Assembly (NCBI GenBank): GCA_023053545.1
Contig: JAKZAN010000084.1
Coordinates: 78,657 to 142,656, forward strand
Length of the DNA: 64,000 nucleotides
Direction of reading: 5' to 3'
Source: Lepidurus packardi
Lineage: Eukaryota; Arthropoda; Branchiopoda; Notostraca; Triopsidae
Notes under the pieces: model-generated
What the model saw: the letters and a program-made list of their open reading frames with translations, nothing else
The model's database searches: none
Told to the model about the DNA's origin: nothing
Part shown: positions 36,473 through 48,031 of the stretch, one piece after another
How the letters are laid out: the number at the start of each line of letters is the position of its first letter
Numbering within the stretch: the stretch's first letter is position 1
Made by a program: the position numbers and the translations under genes

Positions 36473-37555
36473 TATTGGTGGAGTCTCAGCAGTCGTCCGA
36501 GGACAGGATGCCTTTTGGTATAGATCCGATGCATTGAAATGGTCGCTTAAGTAACAGTGACTCCACCATTTGCATTTCCTGCCTCCATGCCACCGTCTTT
36601 TACAAACGCGTCGGGATTTATACCAGAAGTGGACCCAATTTCTGGACAATCGCTCTGCATTGTCCTCTAAATTACCTCTGCAGACTCGTAAATAGCAGTG
36701 ATGAGCCTGCTGGCGGATTAGTCCATCGTAGATAAGTCAAAACTCTCTTTGCTTGCTCGGAGGAAGATCTTAACAAGCTTCTCGCTCATTCTTATAAGGT
36801 CCAGACAGTACATGCAGGAGTTCGAGTACAGTCCTCAGAGACTCAGAGTCCTCAACTCGCTCAACCTCTTCAGTCACGTTAAGTCCTGGAATATTGATCC
36901 TCTGACTGCCCACTATCAGATCAACTCCTGTAAAGGTTGAACATCAGACGACTAGGACGCATGTAGGCCCATTCTGTATAACTCCTGAGTCTGGTATAGA
37001 TGCATAGCTCTACATTTATGCCATGCGTCTGAGTCTCGAACAGCACTATATCTTTGTTGTTATATGTATGTTATTGACTTCTAGTTATGCTGGCTCCTAT
37101 GCGCGGTTCTCTGACTTAGCTACCGACTCTTTGCATAGATTATAACTGTGTATCTGAACTTGGTTTGGCGACATTCTGCGATGAAGGTTTCGCTGGGGAA
37201 ACAAAAAAATTTCGAAATCGGCCAATTCAATTCTGCATTGGCATCATAATAGTCTCTTTGGTCAGAGAAAGTATACTTGACTGAACCTGAGATTTACGAT
37301 TTGAAGCGTTGCCAAATTGGAGATAGCTATGACCAGTTAAGCGGCCGCTGACATAGGTACCATCCTTTTTCATCGTTATGTCTAACCGACCGTTATCTAA
37401 CTCTAACTCATGTTTCTTTTTTTATCAATGCTTCAGTTTGAAATCCTCCGAAAGCTCATCTGTATAATTATCTAACTACTTGTAAGTATAGTAGTGCTCA
37501 GAAGCATTGAGGCTTTCAGCATAGGACTGTCTCATGATAATCGGAGGTCTTAGTT
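36473..37555. other. unassigned region
   Basis: Short open frames occur on both strands (for example + strand to 36939), but none shows recognisable motifs. Possible 5' exons of the minus-strand unknown gene may lie at its left edge. Otherwise I see nothing to support. Confidence 0.4.
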
Positions 37556-38026
37556 ATGACCACTATACGGGAAAGAGTGGACCTGCTGATTTGGCAGAAG
37601 AATTATAGCCTCGACAAAACTATTAGAGGGATAGATAAGCTTGAAAGGTTATGGGCAAGAGTTCATTCGTATGAACTCTGCAGTGTTAGAAGGTTCTTGA
37701 TAGGTTGGGAGGGTACAAGCAATAAACCATTGTTTACTTGGTTCTGTGGGGTCCCTGCACAAAAATATGGTCACTTTTTGGGTGACCGTTAGTTTCTTGG
37801 TAGTAATGTGTCTTGGAAATGGCTGCTAATAGAGCTGCATGGGACTTCGTGTTGTTAATTGACTAGCTTTCACAAGAGTTTAGGGGATGCCTTGATCAAA
37901 TGCGCTAAGGACTGTAAGCAATGCTATAAGCTTCCTAGGAGACAAATGTTTATAACAGCGCATCCTGTGTTTATAGGTAGATAGTGTCAGTATCCAGCAC
38001 ATTCTTACTATACCGCATTCTCCTGA
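37556..38026 (+). CDS. doubtful orphan ORF
   Basis: An open frame from ATG 37556 to TGA 38024-38026, about 156 residues with TAG/TAA as Glu. It is rich in Cys, Trp, Lys and His late in the frame (KCAKDCKQCYKLPRR). I recognise no domain. With a single stop codon, frames of this length occur by chance fairly often, so this may not be a gene. Confidence 0.25.
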
Positions 38027-38690
38027 AATATTTTTTAGTATTTTTTATTATTTGAAATGGAGGTTGACGACAGCTATAAAGCCAATAATTGGTCGTATTT
38101 GGGGTGGGGTGCGGATCAAAGATAGGATAATATGATGGTCAGGACTAATAAAAATACAGGAGAGTCAAGTAACGGAGATGCCTTTTAAGATCATCAATAA
38201 GGGCAGAGGAAGGACTTCCATCGGAGAGGCAGAAATTTTACAGAGTCCTGGCTGTTAAGCTTGAAATTTTCTAATGTCCACACCACTAGTATAACTAAAT
38301 AATTTGAGAATAGCCCTCAAAGTTAGGTAAGTAGCAGATTATCAATACTTTAAATACTTAGTTGTCCCTTCAAAACTAACAACCATCAAGGTAATGCAAT
38401 GAACGAAGAAACAGTAGGTATACATAAGAATGACGGGGAGACAAGATCAAAGAACTAGACAGCCTATGAAAGTTTATAGAAGCATATAGGGTTGAAGGGG
38501 GTGTTAGATTTTTGTCAGCACCATTACAAATTTTATCATCAATCATTGATGTATTGTATTTATTGTTTTTTTTTAATTTTGGAGAAGTAGTTAGACCTTA
38601 TCACCAATAACACTCTATCACTTTACTATCAATCCCCACCCAATCTGATTTAGATTATAATCCCCCATACACCCTCATACTTATCTCAGA
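38027..38690. other. intergenic spacer
   Basis: AT-rich sequence with an A/T homopolymer stretch near 38565-38580, upstream of the four-TM gene. I see no supported feature. Confidence 0.5.
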
Positions 38691-39412
38691 ATGGACGATG
38701 AAGTCCGTGGCGGCAACAGCTGCCTCTTCGCTATCCTCAAGTTTCTTAACCTCATCTTTGGCGTCAGTGCCTTCGGACTCATGGCTCTCAGCATCTGGCT
38801 CTGGAAGGAGTTCAAAGTCTTTGACGTAATTGAAATCTTTTTCGTCGCTCTCGGAGTCTTCGAATTCATCATGGTCTTGATAGCTGTCAGCTCGCGCAAG
38901 TCTCTTACTAAGTAAATTCCTATGCATTGACATTCGTAGACTGAGATGCTATATGATCCTGATGGGCATCCTGTTCATTTCTCAGATGACCGTGACAATC
39001 ATCGGATTCGCACTCAAAAACAAGATCATCGAAAAGGTCGCCGACGCCACTCACTCAGAAGCAGAAAGTAACGCACACACCCAGTCTAACAATCCTAATC
39101 ACCTGATGTTAATGTTTTGGATTCTCAGTACAAAAACTCACGAGCAATTTTGATGTTGTGATCTACTATGTCCTGGGGTCTCTTTGTGTGGAGATCGTCA
39201 TGCTCGCACTCACCAACTGCTATATCCAGTCCGTCAAGAACAAGAATTTTGCTTATGACTATAAAATCATGGATGATGAAGGCAACAAACTCACGATTAA
39301 CCAGAAAAATAAGCGTGACAAAGAAGCTGTCCAGGAGAAGTACGACAAAAAAAGGGAAGAACTCTACTCGAAGTATCCTGAATACCAGAACTTCAAGAAG
39401 AACGAATCCTGA
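38691..39412 (+). CDS. four-transmembrane (tetraspanin-like) protein
   Basis: ATG 38691, TGA 39410-39412. A 28-nt intron (38912-38939) is clear. A second 37-nt intron (39108-39144, acceptor CACGAG) was chosen because it is the arrangement that restores the frame. The product is about 218 residues. Four hydrophobic segments are seen: ILKFLNLIFGVSAFGLMALS, IEIFFVALGVFEFIMVLI, MILMGILFISQMTVTIIGF and VVIYYVLGSLCVEIVMLAL. The loop between TM3 and TM4 is only about 30 residues and lacks the CCG motif of true tetraspanins. The C-terminus is charged and cytosolic-looking (Lys/Glu-rich). Inferred: a small polytopic surface or vesicle membrane protein; the family is uncertain. Confidence 0.7.
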
Positions 39413-39491
39413 TGATAGTATAGCTCTTTTTTTGCAGTAATAGAGTCTTAAGCTTTTCTATACTTGGGGATCGAGATGAAACCATAAATTA

Positions 39492-40952
39492 TCATTGGGA
39501 TCTAAGTTTGACTAGGCCGTCGAGGATAGAAGGGGGACAGTTTTTGTTGTTAATGTATTGTTCAACCTGTTTCCCAAGCCAGCCATGAGAGTTCAGGTCT
39601 TATTTATGCATTCGTTGCAAAGCCATAAGCACCATTTTATCGTGTTACTCGTTATTTCGCATGATCATTCCTTTGAGAACTCTCTGCCAGCCTTCGCAAG
39701 TAGGAAGCTTACTAAGACCTCTAAGAACGAAGTCCTCAACCAAAGGGTCATGTTAGGAATAAAGCATCATCGAGGCCAGAAGATCGACCTTAATGGGAAT
39801 GGCTTGCATAAGTTTCTAGCAAACCTCAGAATGTTAGCTGATCGGGTACTTCAGCAGGTTGATCATAAGAAGCGAAAGCGGATAACCGTACTCCGCTACA
39901 CTCTAGTATTCGAGTCCTTTTTATCCTTTCGAAACATGCTTTTCGAGGAGCTAGACTAGAGGCTTTTTATGCGGGAAGCTACGTTTGAGACTCTAACTAA
40001 CTGCAGTTATCAAGATTGAAAGGAGAATCCTATCCGAAAAAAAGAATTCATAGGTCTTGTTCTTGAGAAGCATATTGATGAAGTAGGGATAGCCCACTCC
40101 GCTCAAGAGATGCGATGGTTCGTAGGCTTCAGGCACTTCGAGAACCTTTTCGGGATGGTTAAATGAATGAGTCTTCAGAACCCTGAGGTAGCATTCAGTC
40201 ATCTCAAGAGGGTCGTAGTGTTTACGGATTGTGCTGGTGGCTTCGGTGAGTAAATTCGTAAGAATCTAGCGATTAAGTTTTCCTTCAAGGATATTCTGCA
40301 GTAAAGCTTCAGCCATGTCACAAATCCAATTCAGGAAGTATTGTCTGGCTTTAGTATTTTGAGCTACCTTATCCCCGATAACTTGCATGTACTTCAGCAG
40401 AATTCTCTCAACCTCTTCTTCACAAGATTTACACAATAATCTTTCTAGAGCAAGTCTATCACTTTCACTATAGGTCTTCTCCTGAGCCAAGTTGAGATAC
40501 TGGTGTAAGATCACGGCACAGCATCTTAGGACCGTGGGAAGCAGCACTCGATACTCTACTCCATTGTCGCATTTAGTTATTACATCTGCTAGTTCATTAA
40601 GGAGTATAAAGTGTGTCTCCCAATGTGTATGCACTTTAAGAGTATCGATCAGCTGAGTTGATGTGAATGATGGACGCAGGTCACGAAGCAGGTTAAGAAT
40701 GATGGGAAGGTGGCTAGAGGTTTGGGAGGGTATCGATGTGGAATTATAGTAGGAGTGGAGGACATGACCTTTATCAAAGAAGGTCAGAACAAGGTTAAAG
40801 AGAAGGGTAGGATCCTATTTAGAGATGCGTGAGTATTGCTAGGGTTCTGAGAGAAGCTGGAGATACTAATCGGCACGAGGGTCAGCATCTCTGATGAACT
40901 GGGTCAGGGTGCGAATGGCTTCCTTTGGATTCTAGAATAAATCAGAGTTCAT
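39492..40952 (-). CDS. all-helical protein of unknown function
   Basis: ATG 40950-40952 to TGA 39492-39494, intronless, about 486 residues, with TAA/TAG as Glu at many places (for example RAD[E]YLQLLSEP[E]QYS). The sequence is a succession of amphipathic helices such as LFNLVLTFFDKG, YRVLLPTVLRCCAVILHQYL, FLNWICDMAEALLQNIL and QRVLKGMIMRNNEE. This is compatible with a HEAT/ARM-like solenoid. I recognise no family signature. It ends 80 bp from the convergent four-TM gene. The long uninterrupted frame and even composition support a real gene; no function is claimed. Confidence 0.7.
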
Positions 40953-41156
40953 TTTGTTTTGACAATTGAATAAGGATTATTGAATAGTATGCAGTGGTCC
41001 ACTGTTGGTATGAATCCAAGCTATGGATGTCAAAACTATGGTTTGATGTTAAATCGAGAGAAATGCATGTCCTTGAAATGCCTTACCTTTTTTATATTCA
41101 TTATAATTAGTAATCCCTTATATCGAACTCAATACATCTCCCAACAAACCCTAACA

Positions 41157-41354
41157 ATGGACTCACTCCTCGACGCCTTTGACTTCCTTCCTAAGACTTT
41201 CAGTCCCACTCTGCGTATCTTCGTATATGTGCTGGTTGCGCTTCATCTGCTGGCACTTACTGCTTGGTGCGTGATGGCTTGTCCAAGCATGTTCAAAACC
41301 CAGGAATCCTTCGCAGACCGCGTCGAGAAGAAACTTAAAGAGAAGAACCAATGA
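41157..41354 (+). CDS. small single-pass membrane protein
   Basis: ATG 41157 to TGA 41352-41354, 65 residues. A single hydrophobic helix (IFVYVLVALHLLALTAWCVM) is flanked by an acidic N-terminus (MDSLLDAFDF) and a Lys/Glu-rich C-terminal helix (FADRVEKKLKEK). This organisation is typical of small integral membrane proteins. No UAR codon occurs inside. It lies 204 bp downstream of the divergent helical gene's start. Coding status is likely from the TM layout and charge distribution, but no family is recognised. Confidence 0.6.
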   Translation: MDSLLDAFDFLPKTFSPTLRIFVYVLVALHLLALTAWCVMACPSMFKTQESFADRVEKKLKEKNQ

Positions 41355-42532
41355 TTCAAAATGGTAGCAAGAAACACACTTGTAGAGCATGTTCTGATTA
41401 GATTTTATTTTGTATGTAAAAAATGAATAGATGGGTCAAGTATTTCTAAGTTTTTATTTGAGGCACAGATTGACTGCGCCGCGTATGTTTTGCTATGCAC
41501 GTTTTTGTCGTCGAGAGGGCAGTATGTTCCGGGAATGGAGGCCAGTCGACCCGAAACACCCGATTGGTCCTAGTGAGGAGGAGTTGTTCAGAAAGGGAAA
41601 ATAGTAGCAATCTAGAACCTTAGGCGTGAAATCAGGGGCGCAAAAGTGAAGGACGGTGGTTTAAAGAATGATGGTAACGAGTTCAGTAAGCTGTGGATTG
41701 TACTCCGTTTAATATTTACAGTTTGGGGATAATTTAAGTTCAAGTTAACAAAGTCAAAACCCCCACACTGCACCACACAATAACTCCCAGCATATACAAG
41801 TAGAGGGGTGGGCAGTACGCTATGGCAAACTAAGAATATCTTATGCTAGCCATGGCTGTAGTGTTGTGTTTGTCGGGTACAGACCCCTGCCATTTTCTAC
41901 GAGAACCTGCTTGGCCATGACCAAGCAATATACGGAGGGCGCATTGTTCTTTATGCACCCAGAGATACTAATATACATATAATATATATAAATATAAGCC
42001 TAAAGAGATTTAAAATTGAAGAACAGAGGGCAGAACTGTGTTAAAGGTAAATGTATGTATAATATTTGTGCGAGGACAGATAACAGATTAATATAACTTA
42101 AAATACCTATAAACTCGATGGGAACAACATTCGCAAGTCCCGTGTACATTTGAAAAGAAGCTGCTGATGTTGTTTGGGGGAAATTTAAATATAAAGAAAG
42201 AGTGGGAAAATACATTGTAAAAAATTAAAAATGTGTGATTTGCTATATAGCAGGGTGGGGAATGGTTTATTTGATAATCCAAAATAGATAGAGAGAGGGC
42301 ACTCTAGGACAACAAAGTATTCTGCTTGGAACTTTGGTGTTATTTCGAGAAGGAACACAGACTTCATGGTCAGCACACCCATCGCATATTTAAAAACAAA
42401 ATCTATCCCTCACCACACTCCTATAATCATTTCCTTACCCCTGTGTATATTATTATTTTAGTTTGTTCTTCGCTCAAGGTTTCTCACCCCAACTCCTCAT
42501 CATCGCAGTCCCTACTCATCCACCCAGACAAC
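41355..42532. other. intergenic region
   Basis: About 1.2 kb, partly AT-rich (notably 41940-42250), upstream of the SUMO-ligase gene. I find no supported gene or RNA. Confidence 0.5.
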
Positions 42533-44806
42533 ATGCAGGCTTACGAGCACAAGAACACTATCATCAAACACATCTAGGCCGAACTCAACAAACTCACCAA
42601 ACGTGACCTCGTCAAACTCATCACAGTCCTCAAAATCTCTGACGTTATTACCCTCACCAGGAAGGAGAAAATCGCTGAGGAAATCGCTGAACGCATCGTC
42701 ATGACTGTCTTCACCCGCAAAATTGAAGGCCAGCCCGAACAGGTTACCCTTGACCAGATCATCAAAATCATTGCCAACTCTCCGGAAAATCACCTTGTTG
42801 GCACTATCAGCAGCTGTCTGCGCTCTATCACCGAGTGGCAGGGTCCTGACGCCTACCCCCCTGGCGAATTCCAGCCAAACCCCCATAATGTCCCCGAGCC
42901 TGTTGAAATATAAAACACCACTTCCCACGTGTGTATCTGTGGACAAACCTCTCCCCTAGAATAAGGCTCTATCGTATGCACCGTGTGTTTCAGAGGATTT
43001 CACCCCTTGTGCTTCAAACTACCCTTGTCCTAATACTTTTAGTGTCCGCACTGTTTCTTGTCAAGCATGGATCCTCTCCAGGAAGTGCAAAGACCCATCT
43101 TCACAGGCTACCTGCGCGCGGGTGTACGCCATCACCTTATCAAACTAAACACCTAAGACCTCATGTCCCTCGGTCCGCAGTACTCTATTGAAATGCGATG
43201 CGTGAGGCTTGATGGCAAAAACAACTACCAAATAACATGGCCTGACTACTGTACAATTAAACTTGGGAACACCCGCATTGTTGAGTTTACACCTCTGCCT
43301 AAGAATTCCTGTATCAAAAAACGTGGGGATCTGCCTCGGATTCTTGATAAAAAATATTTGGTGAGCAACTAGCTTAGGATCGAAGAATTCGTGGCTTCTC
43401 CGCAAGAAGAGGCGTGCGCAGGACTTGCCAACCACTTTTTAGGGGTGTATGTGGTGAGGACACTCACTAAGACAGAACTTTACAATAGTATTTTGGCTGA
43501 AAAGATGCTGCCTATGGATTCTTCGCGATAAATGCTACGCAGACAGTTCACCACTAATGATGAGGTGGAGATTGATCGAATCGATGTTTCTCTGAAGTGC
43601 GTCTACGAGGGGACGACCATCAAGATGCCCGTGCGGTCCTGGGACTGCATCCACTTCCAATGCTTTGACCTGTATAACACTATTTCGGTAACAGCACGCA
43701 CCCAGCCTAGGAGGTGGAAGTGCCCCTTGTGCAAGCGAAAGTGTCACCGACTGTTTGTAGATCCTATCCTCAAAGAGATCATCCAGGCTAATCAAGGACG
43801 GAACCTGTAGCAAGTGTTATTCTTCCGCAACGGCACTTTTAAAATAATATAGGACTAGAGTGTTCCTAATTCTGTTGAAGTTCTACCAGAGAAGGTGCTT
43901 CCCAAGCCGCCCCAGGAAAAGATTGTGTCTGCTCCTGGCAACATGATTTGCATTGATGAGGAGTCGTAGGGACAGGAGGTTTCAGATACCAGACCTCAAA
44001 ATCTTGTGCAGAATCGAAATTTTGGCCATGACATTCAGGGGGCTTTGCCTTATGCAGGCGTGCCGGCTGTTACTTCTATCAACGGTAGTCGTCATCACGC
44101 CCATGAAAATGGCTATGCACGCCCTGGATCACTTCCGTTGCAAGGACTTAGAAAAGACAAAAAGGATCGAATTCTGGAAGCTCCGGAACAGTTATTTGGT
44201 CCATCTAGCCAAAGGGAATATGAGGATCCTAGACACGCAGCAAGTGATGTGATGGCTGAGTCAGATAGCCTCCCCCATTCCAAGTCTCATCTGGGAAGTG
44301 CAGAGTTCTCTCACAACCATTTAGACAGAAACATTGTTTAAAAGCTCAAGTCTCTGGGCCGAATGGACCTCTTGCGCGAAGTCTCAGAACTCTTCGTAAA
44401 CAACCCAAGGCAGACAGAACGCACTGTAGAACACCACAATCCCCCTCAGTCGAGATTTAATTACCCCAAGCAGTCATTTTCAGAATCTTTTGCTTCGGTC
44501 GCCTAGGCTCAAAGGATGCAGGGAGCAATGCGTACAGCCATGATCTAAGAGAAACTGCTACACATTCCATTGCATTAGATTCTGAATACAGGGCACGTAC
44601 TCACAGACGTGATCGATACAGAAGAGTAGACAGAGGCAAACAAGTACGAGCGAATGGTAGCACTGGAGAAGTACATGTTGAGACAACACATTTCAGCGAC
44701 CAACCTGGGTGCTTCCGATCTGGTGAAGACAGACGATCTAGACAAATCCATTTTGTTGAAGATGACAGCAGAGTTGTTCCACGGAATCGACTTGTTCCTG
44801 AACTGA
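42533..44806 (+). CDS. SIZ/PIAS-type SUMO E3 ligase (SAP-PHD-PINIT-SP-RING)
   Basis: A single-exon frame from ATG 42533 to TGA 44804-44806, about 757 residues. An N-terminal SAP-like motif is seen (LNKLTKRDLVKLITVLKI). A PHD finger follows (CICGQTSPLE, CTVCFRGFHPLCFKL, CPHCF), then a PINIT-like region. The SP-RING is LKCVYEGTTIKMPVRSWDC, then HFQCFDL, then WKCPLCKRKC and VDPILKEII. The rest is Ser/Gly/His-rich, with a final helical segment. Known: SP-RING proteins transfer SUMO from Ubc9; the SAP-PHD-PINIT-SP-RING order is that of plant SIZ1, while animal PIAS and yeast Siz lack the PHD. Inferred: a nuclear SUMO ligase. UAR codons within the PHD read as Glu. Confidence 0.85.
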
Positions 44807-44914
44807 AGTACGGTCCACCCCTGGATCCCGCCAGGCCACACAAAATAGTTTGCATGTCAATGTATCATACTTAGTATGCACGCAGACAGTCCACAATTTC
44901 AGAAATAGAGCTAG

Positions 44915-45872
44915 TCACATGTATTTAAAACAGTTACAATAGGTATCAGTTATCGAAGTCTCGCCCAACCTGGTTGACATGGTTTCTCTAGCATTCTCGG
45001 CTTGCACGATCTGCCTCTAGTTCAGCAGGTCCTTAACAAGACACACGAACGAGTCTAAGATGAAGTGGTTTTGCTTGGCAGAAGTCTCAATATACATGAT
45101 GCCACACGATTCAGCGTATCTCTAAGATAAAGGCGCGTTAGAAGCAGGTAGTGTGCGAGAGTACTTTGGCACGAGCACTGAGGGCAGGGTTGAACGGCAG
45201 GTCGGACTTGGTTCCCACCAGCAGCAACTTCTTTTTGAAGTCCTGGTGCCTTTTCACTAAATGGGCGTGTAGTTCAATGATAGAGTCGAAGGACTGAGGG
45301 TAGGTGAGGTCGAACACAAGCAAGACTCCATCGATAGTCCTGAAAAAGCCTTCCATGATAGATTTGAGCATGTCCTGACCCGAGATGTCCCACTACAGAG
45401 ATTGAGAGATAGAAGAGAGAGAGAGTTTGAGCTAAAGTAGGGTACTTACAATCCTTAGTTTTATGAGGTAGTTGCCTAGAATCAGTTTTTTAAACCTCTA
45501 TAATTTATTGTGGTCGTTGTCAAATGGGATTGCTGTTTACAATGTATATATTTCAGTAGCACTCCTCACAAGGCTATTTTTTAAGCATATGCAAAAAACC
45601 AATGGTCAATGGTCTGTCCTCCTTCCACTCTTGGGAAGATGAGATACACATTCACACGATATCCGTGAAGAATGATTTTAAACAAGAACACTTACCAGAT
45701 CGGTGCCTGTGGTGTTGGCGATGTTCTAGTTGAAAGACCCTTCGAGGAAGGCCTGGAGGATGCTGGACTTGCCGACGTCGAGGTCACCGATGAGTGCAAG
45801 CTGGTAGGACTTCTCGATGGGGTCTGCAGGTTCTTTGTCAGACTGGATACTGTACGCGCTGGTCCTGTACAT
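44915..45872 (-). CDS. divergent Rab-like small GTPase
   Basis: ATG 45870-45872, TGA 44915-44917. Introns are 45498-45695 (198 nt, long for this window), 45393-45449 and 45122-45164; about 219 residues. The G motifs are visible: P-loop GDLDVGKSS, switch I region FNENIANTTGTDL, WDISGQ (normally WDTAGQ), GTKSDL (normally NKxD) and ETSAK. The Rab-family segment VLLVFDLTYPQSFDSI is also clear. The C-terminus ends CNCFKYM, so the cysteines are not terminal as prenylated Rabs require. Inferred: a Rab-like regulator of membrane traffic or cilia. Its 5' flank has a GT run and a CT run (45968-46035). Confidence 0.82.
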
Positions 45873-46064
45873 GTGCGGGGAACAACAATTTTTTGGGATT
45901 AGGGCACGATCCAAAATAAAATTCGAAACTAATACACAAAATTCGTATAGCCAACAAAAATATTTTGTGTGTGTGTGTAGGGATTCGGTCTGCGCAATAT
46001 ATTCTCTCATTCTCGCTCTCACTCTCTCTCTCTATGTATAATTCCTTAATAATAGATCATCAGG

Positions 46065-47085
46065 TCACATGAAGATGTTTTTTTAGAGCATTTATAAGAG
46101 TTGACTCGCTGTCGGTCGTTTGTCGGGGTCCACTCGCAACAGTACTTAGATGCATCTCTTGATTTTCTCGCTCACTTCACATTTGGCCGGGAACTTGTAC
46201 TGAGCTTTGTCAATGGCTTCGAATAGCTTCATCAGGGGTTCTACATCAAATGGCAAACGTCCAGTCGCTGCACAAAATAATGACACCCCGAGGGACCACA
46301 TGTCAGCCTTATCCCCCTCAAAACCTCGTTTGTCCTTCTCTTAGAGAGTCTCGGGCGCCATGAAATGGTAGGTTCCTTCGCTGCCTCGCAATCTTTCATC
46401 CCCGCTTTTTTGCTAAGTTGATCTGCCGAAATCGATGATTTTGACAGTGTCGTCTGTTGCGATCAAGATATTCTGGGGCTTGATGTCTCTGTGGTAGATC
46501 CTTCTACTATGGACTGATGGCAGAGAATGGCTGATAGGTATGGGATAAAGTTACGATATTGAAGACCCTTGAGGATTTGGATGAGATATTTTTCTAGATT
46601 TTCTTGAGTGTGTTTTGACACGCTGAATCTGCTGGTAGAAGAGTTCCAGGCGGCTAGTTCACCCTTCTCACAGTGATCTATGATCAGGTAGAGCTTTCCA
46701 TTTTCCTTATCGTCTAGAACTTCTTTAAGTTTGATAACGTTGGGATGATTGAGGGTTTTCATGATCTCTAGCTCCTTGAGGATTTCATCGGCCAGCGAAA
46801 CATAGACAGCTGTAGACGAACAGACGGACACAGATCAGATGAAGGAAGAGAGTTACTTTTTCCTTCAGAAGTGCGTACAATGCGGGTTTTCTTCTTAAGA
46901 AGGTAGAGACTGAATTTTTTCATGGCATAAGGTTTGTTATTATCGGAAGTATCCTTGACGAGTTTGATTTTGGCGTGTTTGCTTTCGCCGATGTGCGGGC
47001 CGACAAGGTACTGGTTTAGGAGTTTACCAGAGGGGGTCTTGATGCGTTTGATATCGGTAGTAAATTTGGAGTGGTAGGGCTCCAT
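46065..47085 (-). CDS. CAMKK-like Ser/Thr protein kinase
   Basis: ATG 47083-47085, TGA 46065-46067, introns 46810-46856 and 46514-46554, about 310 residues. Seen: a poor glycine loop ([18 protein letters not shown]), lysine in [50 protein letters not shown] and [11 protein letters not shown]. The pattern [15 protein letters not shown] with [11 protein letters not shown] is closest to CaMKK/ELM1-type kinases. TAG/TAA codons read Glu at APETL[E]EKD and CI[E]VLLRVDP. It carries no extension beyond the kinase domain apart from about 25 N-terminal residues, so a calmodulin-binding tail is not apparent. Inferred: an upstream kinase acting on SNF1/AMPK-type enzymes. Confidence 0.82.
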
Positions 47086-48031
47086 TTCTATATAAAAGGT
47101 CAGGACTAAAGTTTTTGGCCAGATTTTAAAAAATAGTCAGGAAAAGCAATACAAATGTAATATCTTGATTTCTTGCTATGTCACTACTCCGAACAGGAAA
47201 AAGAGGGAATTTTTAGTTAATTTTTAGGCTAACAGCGGAATCCGAAGAGGAAAAAGGGGAGTAAGTACGTAGATATGATGCATGGTCCATCCAGCTTCAC
47301 TTTTCTTGATGAGTTCCAATACCTTAGACGCCCGTGATAAAACTGTTCCAGCCATCACTATCTACTAAGTCTATCCTCCTTTAAAACAAATAGTGCTATC
47401 AAGCCCACTAACTACCCCAGTCAAAGGAGAGAGTTGGCAGCAATCTCCAGACTATACAGTGTGTGTTTATTCTCTGTTAGTAGTCCAAATATTTTATCAG
47501 CAAAGAACATCTTGACTGGATTAGTATGACTTAAAATGCGTATTCTGCCAAAATTAACATGGCTTTCTTGAGATATTGATTTGTTATGCTTGTTAGAGTG
47601 GTTATTTGTTGAACCAAAAACAAAGTGCTGACTACGTGTACCAGCCAATCGATGACTTAAACCCATGTTAGCATGCTTTCTCCGAGTATCTGGGTCCTGG
47701 GAAGTGCAAAGCAATGTCCCTAGCATGTGTTGCTAAGTAGGACTCATGACCTAGACGATCTCGACCTGCGTTTCCATATGTTGCCAAAATTCTATTTTAA
47801 ACTAGTAGAGAAGTATAGTAAGAAATACCGTCTCAGACTCAGATATGTTAGTAGATCGAGAGTACCTCCAATCGAGTTATATAGTTTCAAATAGGGGGAT
47901 CCTTTCTTTTGTATTAAAAACAGGATATTTTGGAGCCAACCAACGCATAATCATTTAACTATCTTTCACAAACAAAAGGACATATCCTTCACACCAACAT
48001 CCACCCGAAATTCAACATCTCACTTTTGCCA
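47086..48031. other. divergent intergenic region
   Basis: This region of about 0.95 kb separates the kinase gene from the EF-hand gene. A minus-strand open frame (47421-47726) has no recognisable features. I see nothing else. Confidence 0.5.

Noticed and set aside
39558..39959. Plus-strand open frame of 133 codons
   Set aside because: It overlaps the coding frame of the minus-strand helical protein, which has better composition and a proper start and stop.
47421..47726. Minus-strand open frame of about 100 codons
   Set aside because: No motif, odd composition (Asn/His/Ser), and such lengths are expected by chance with a single stop codon.
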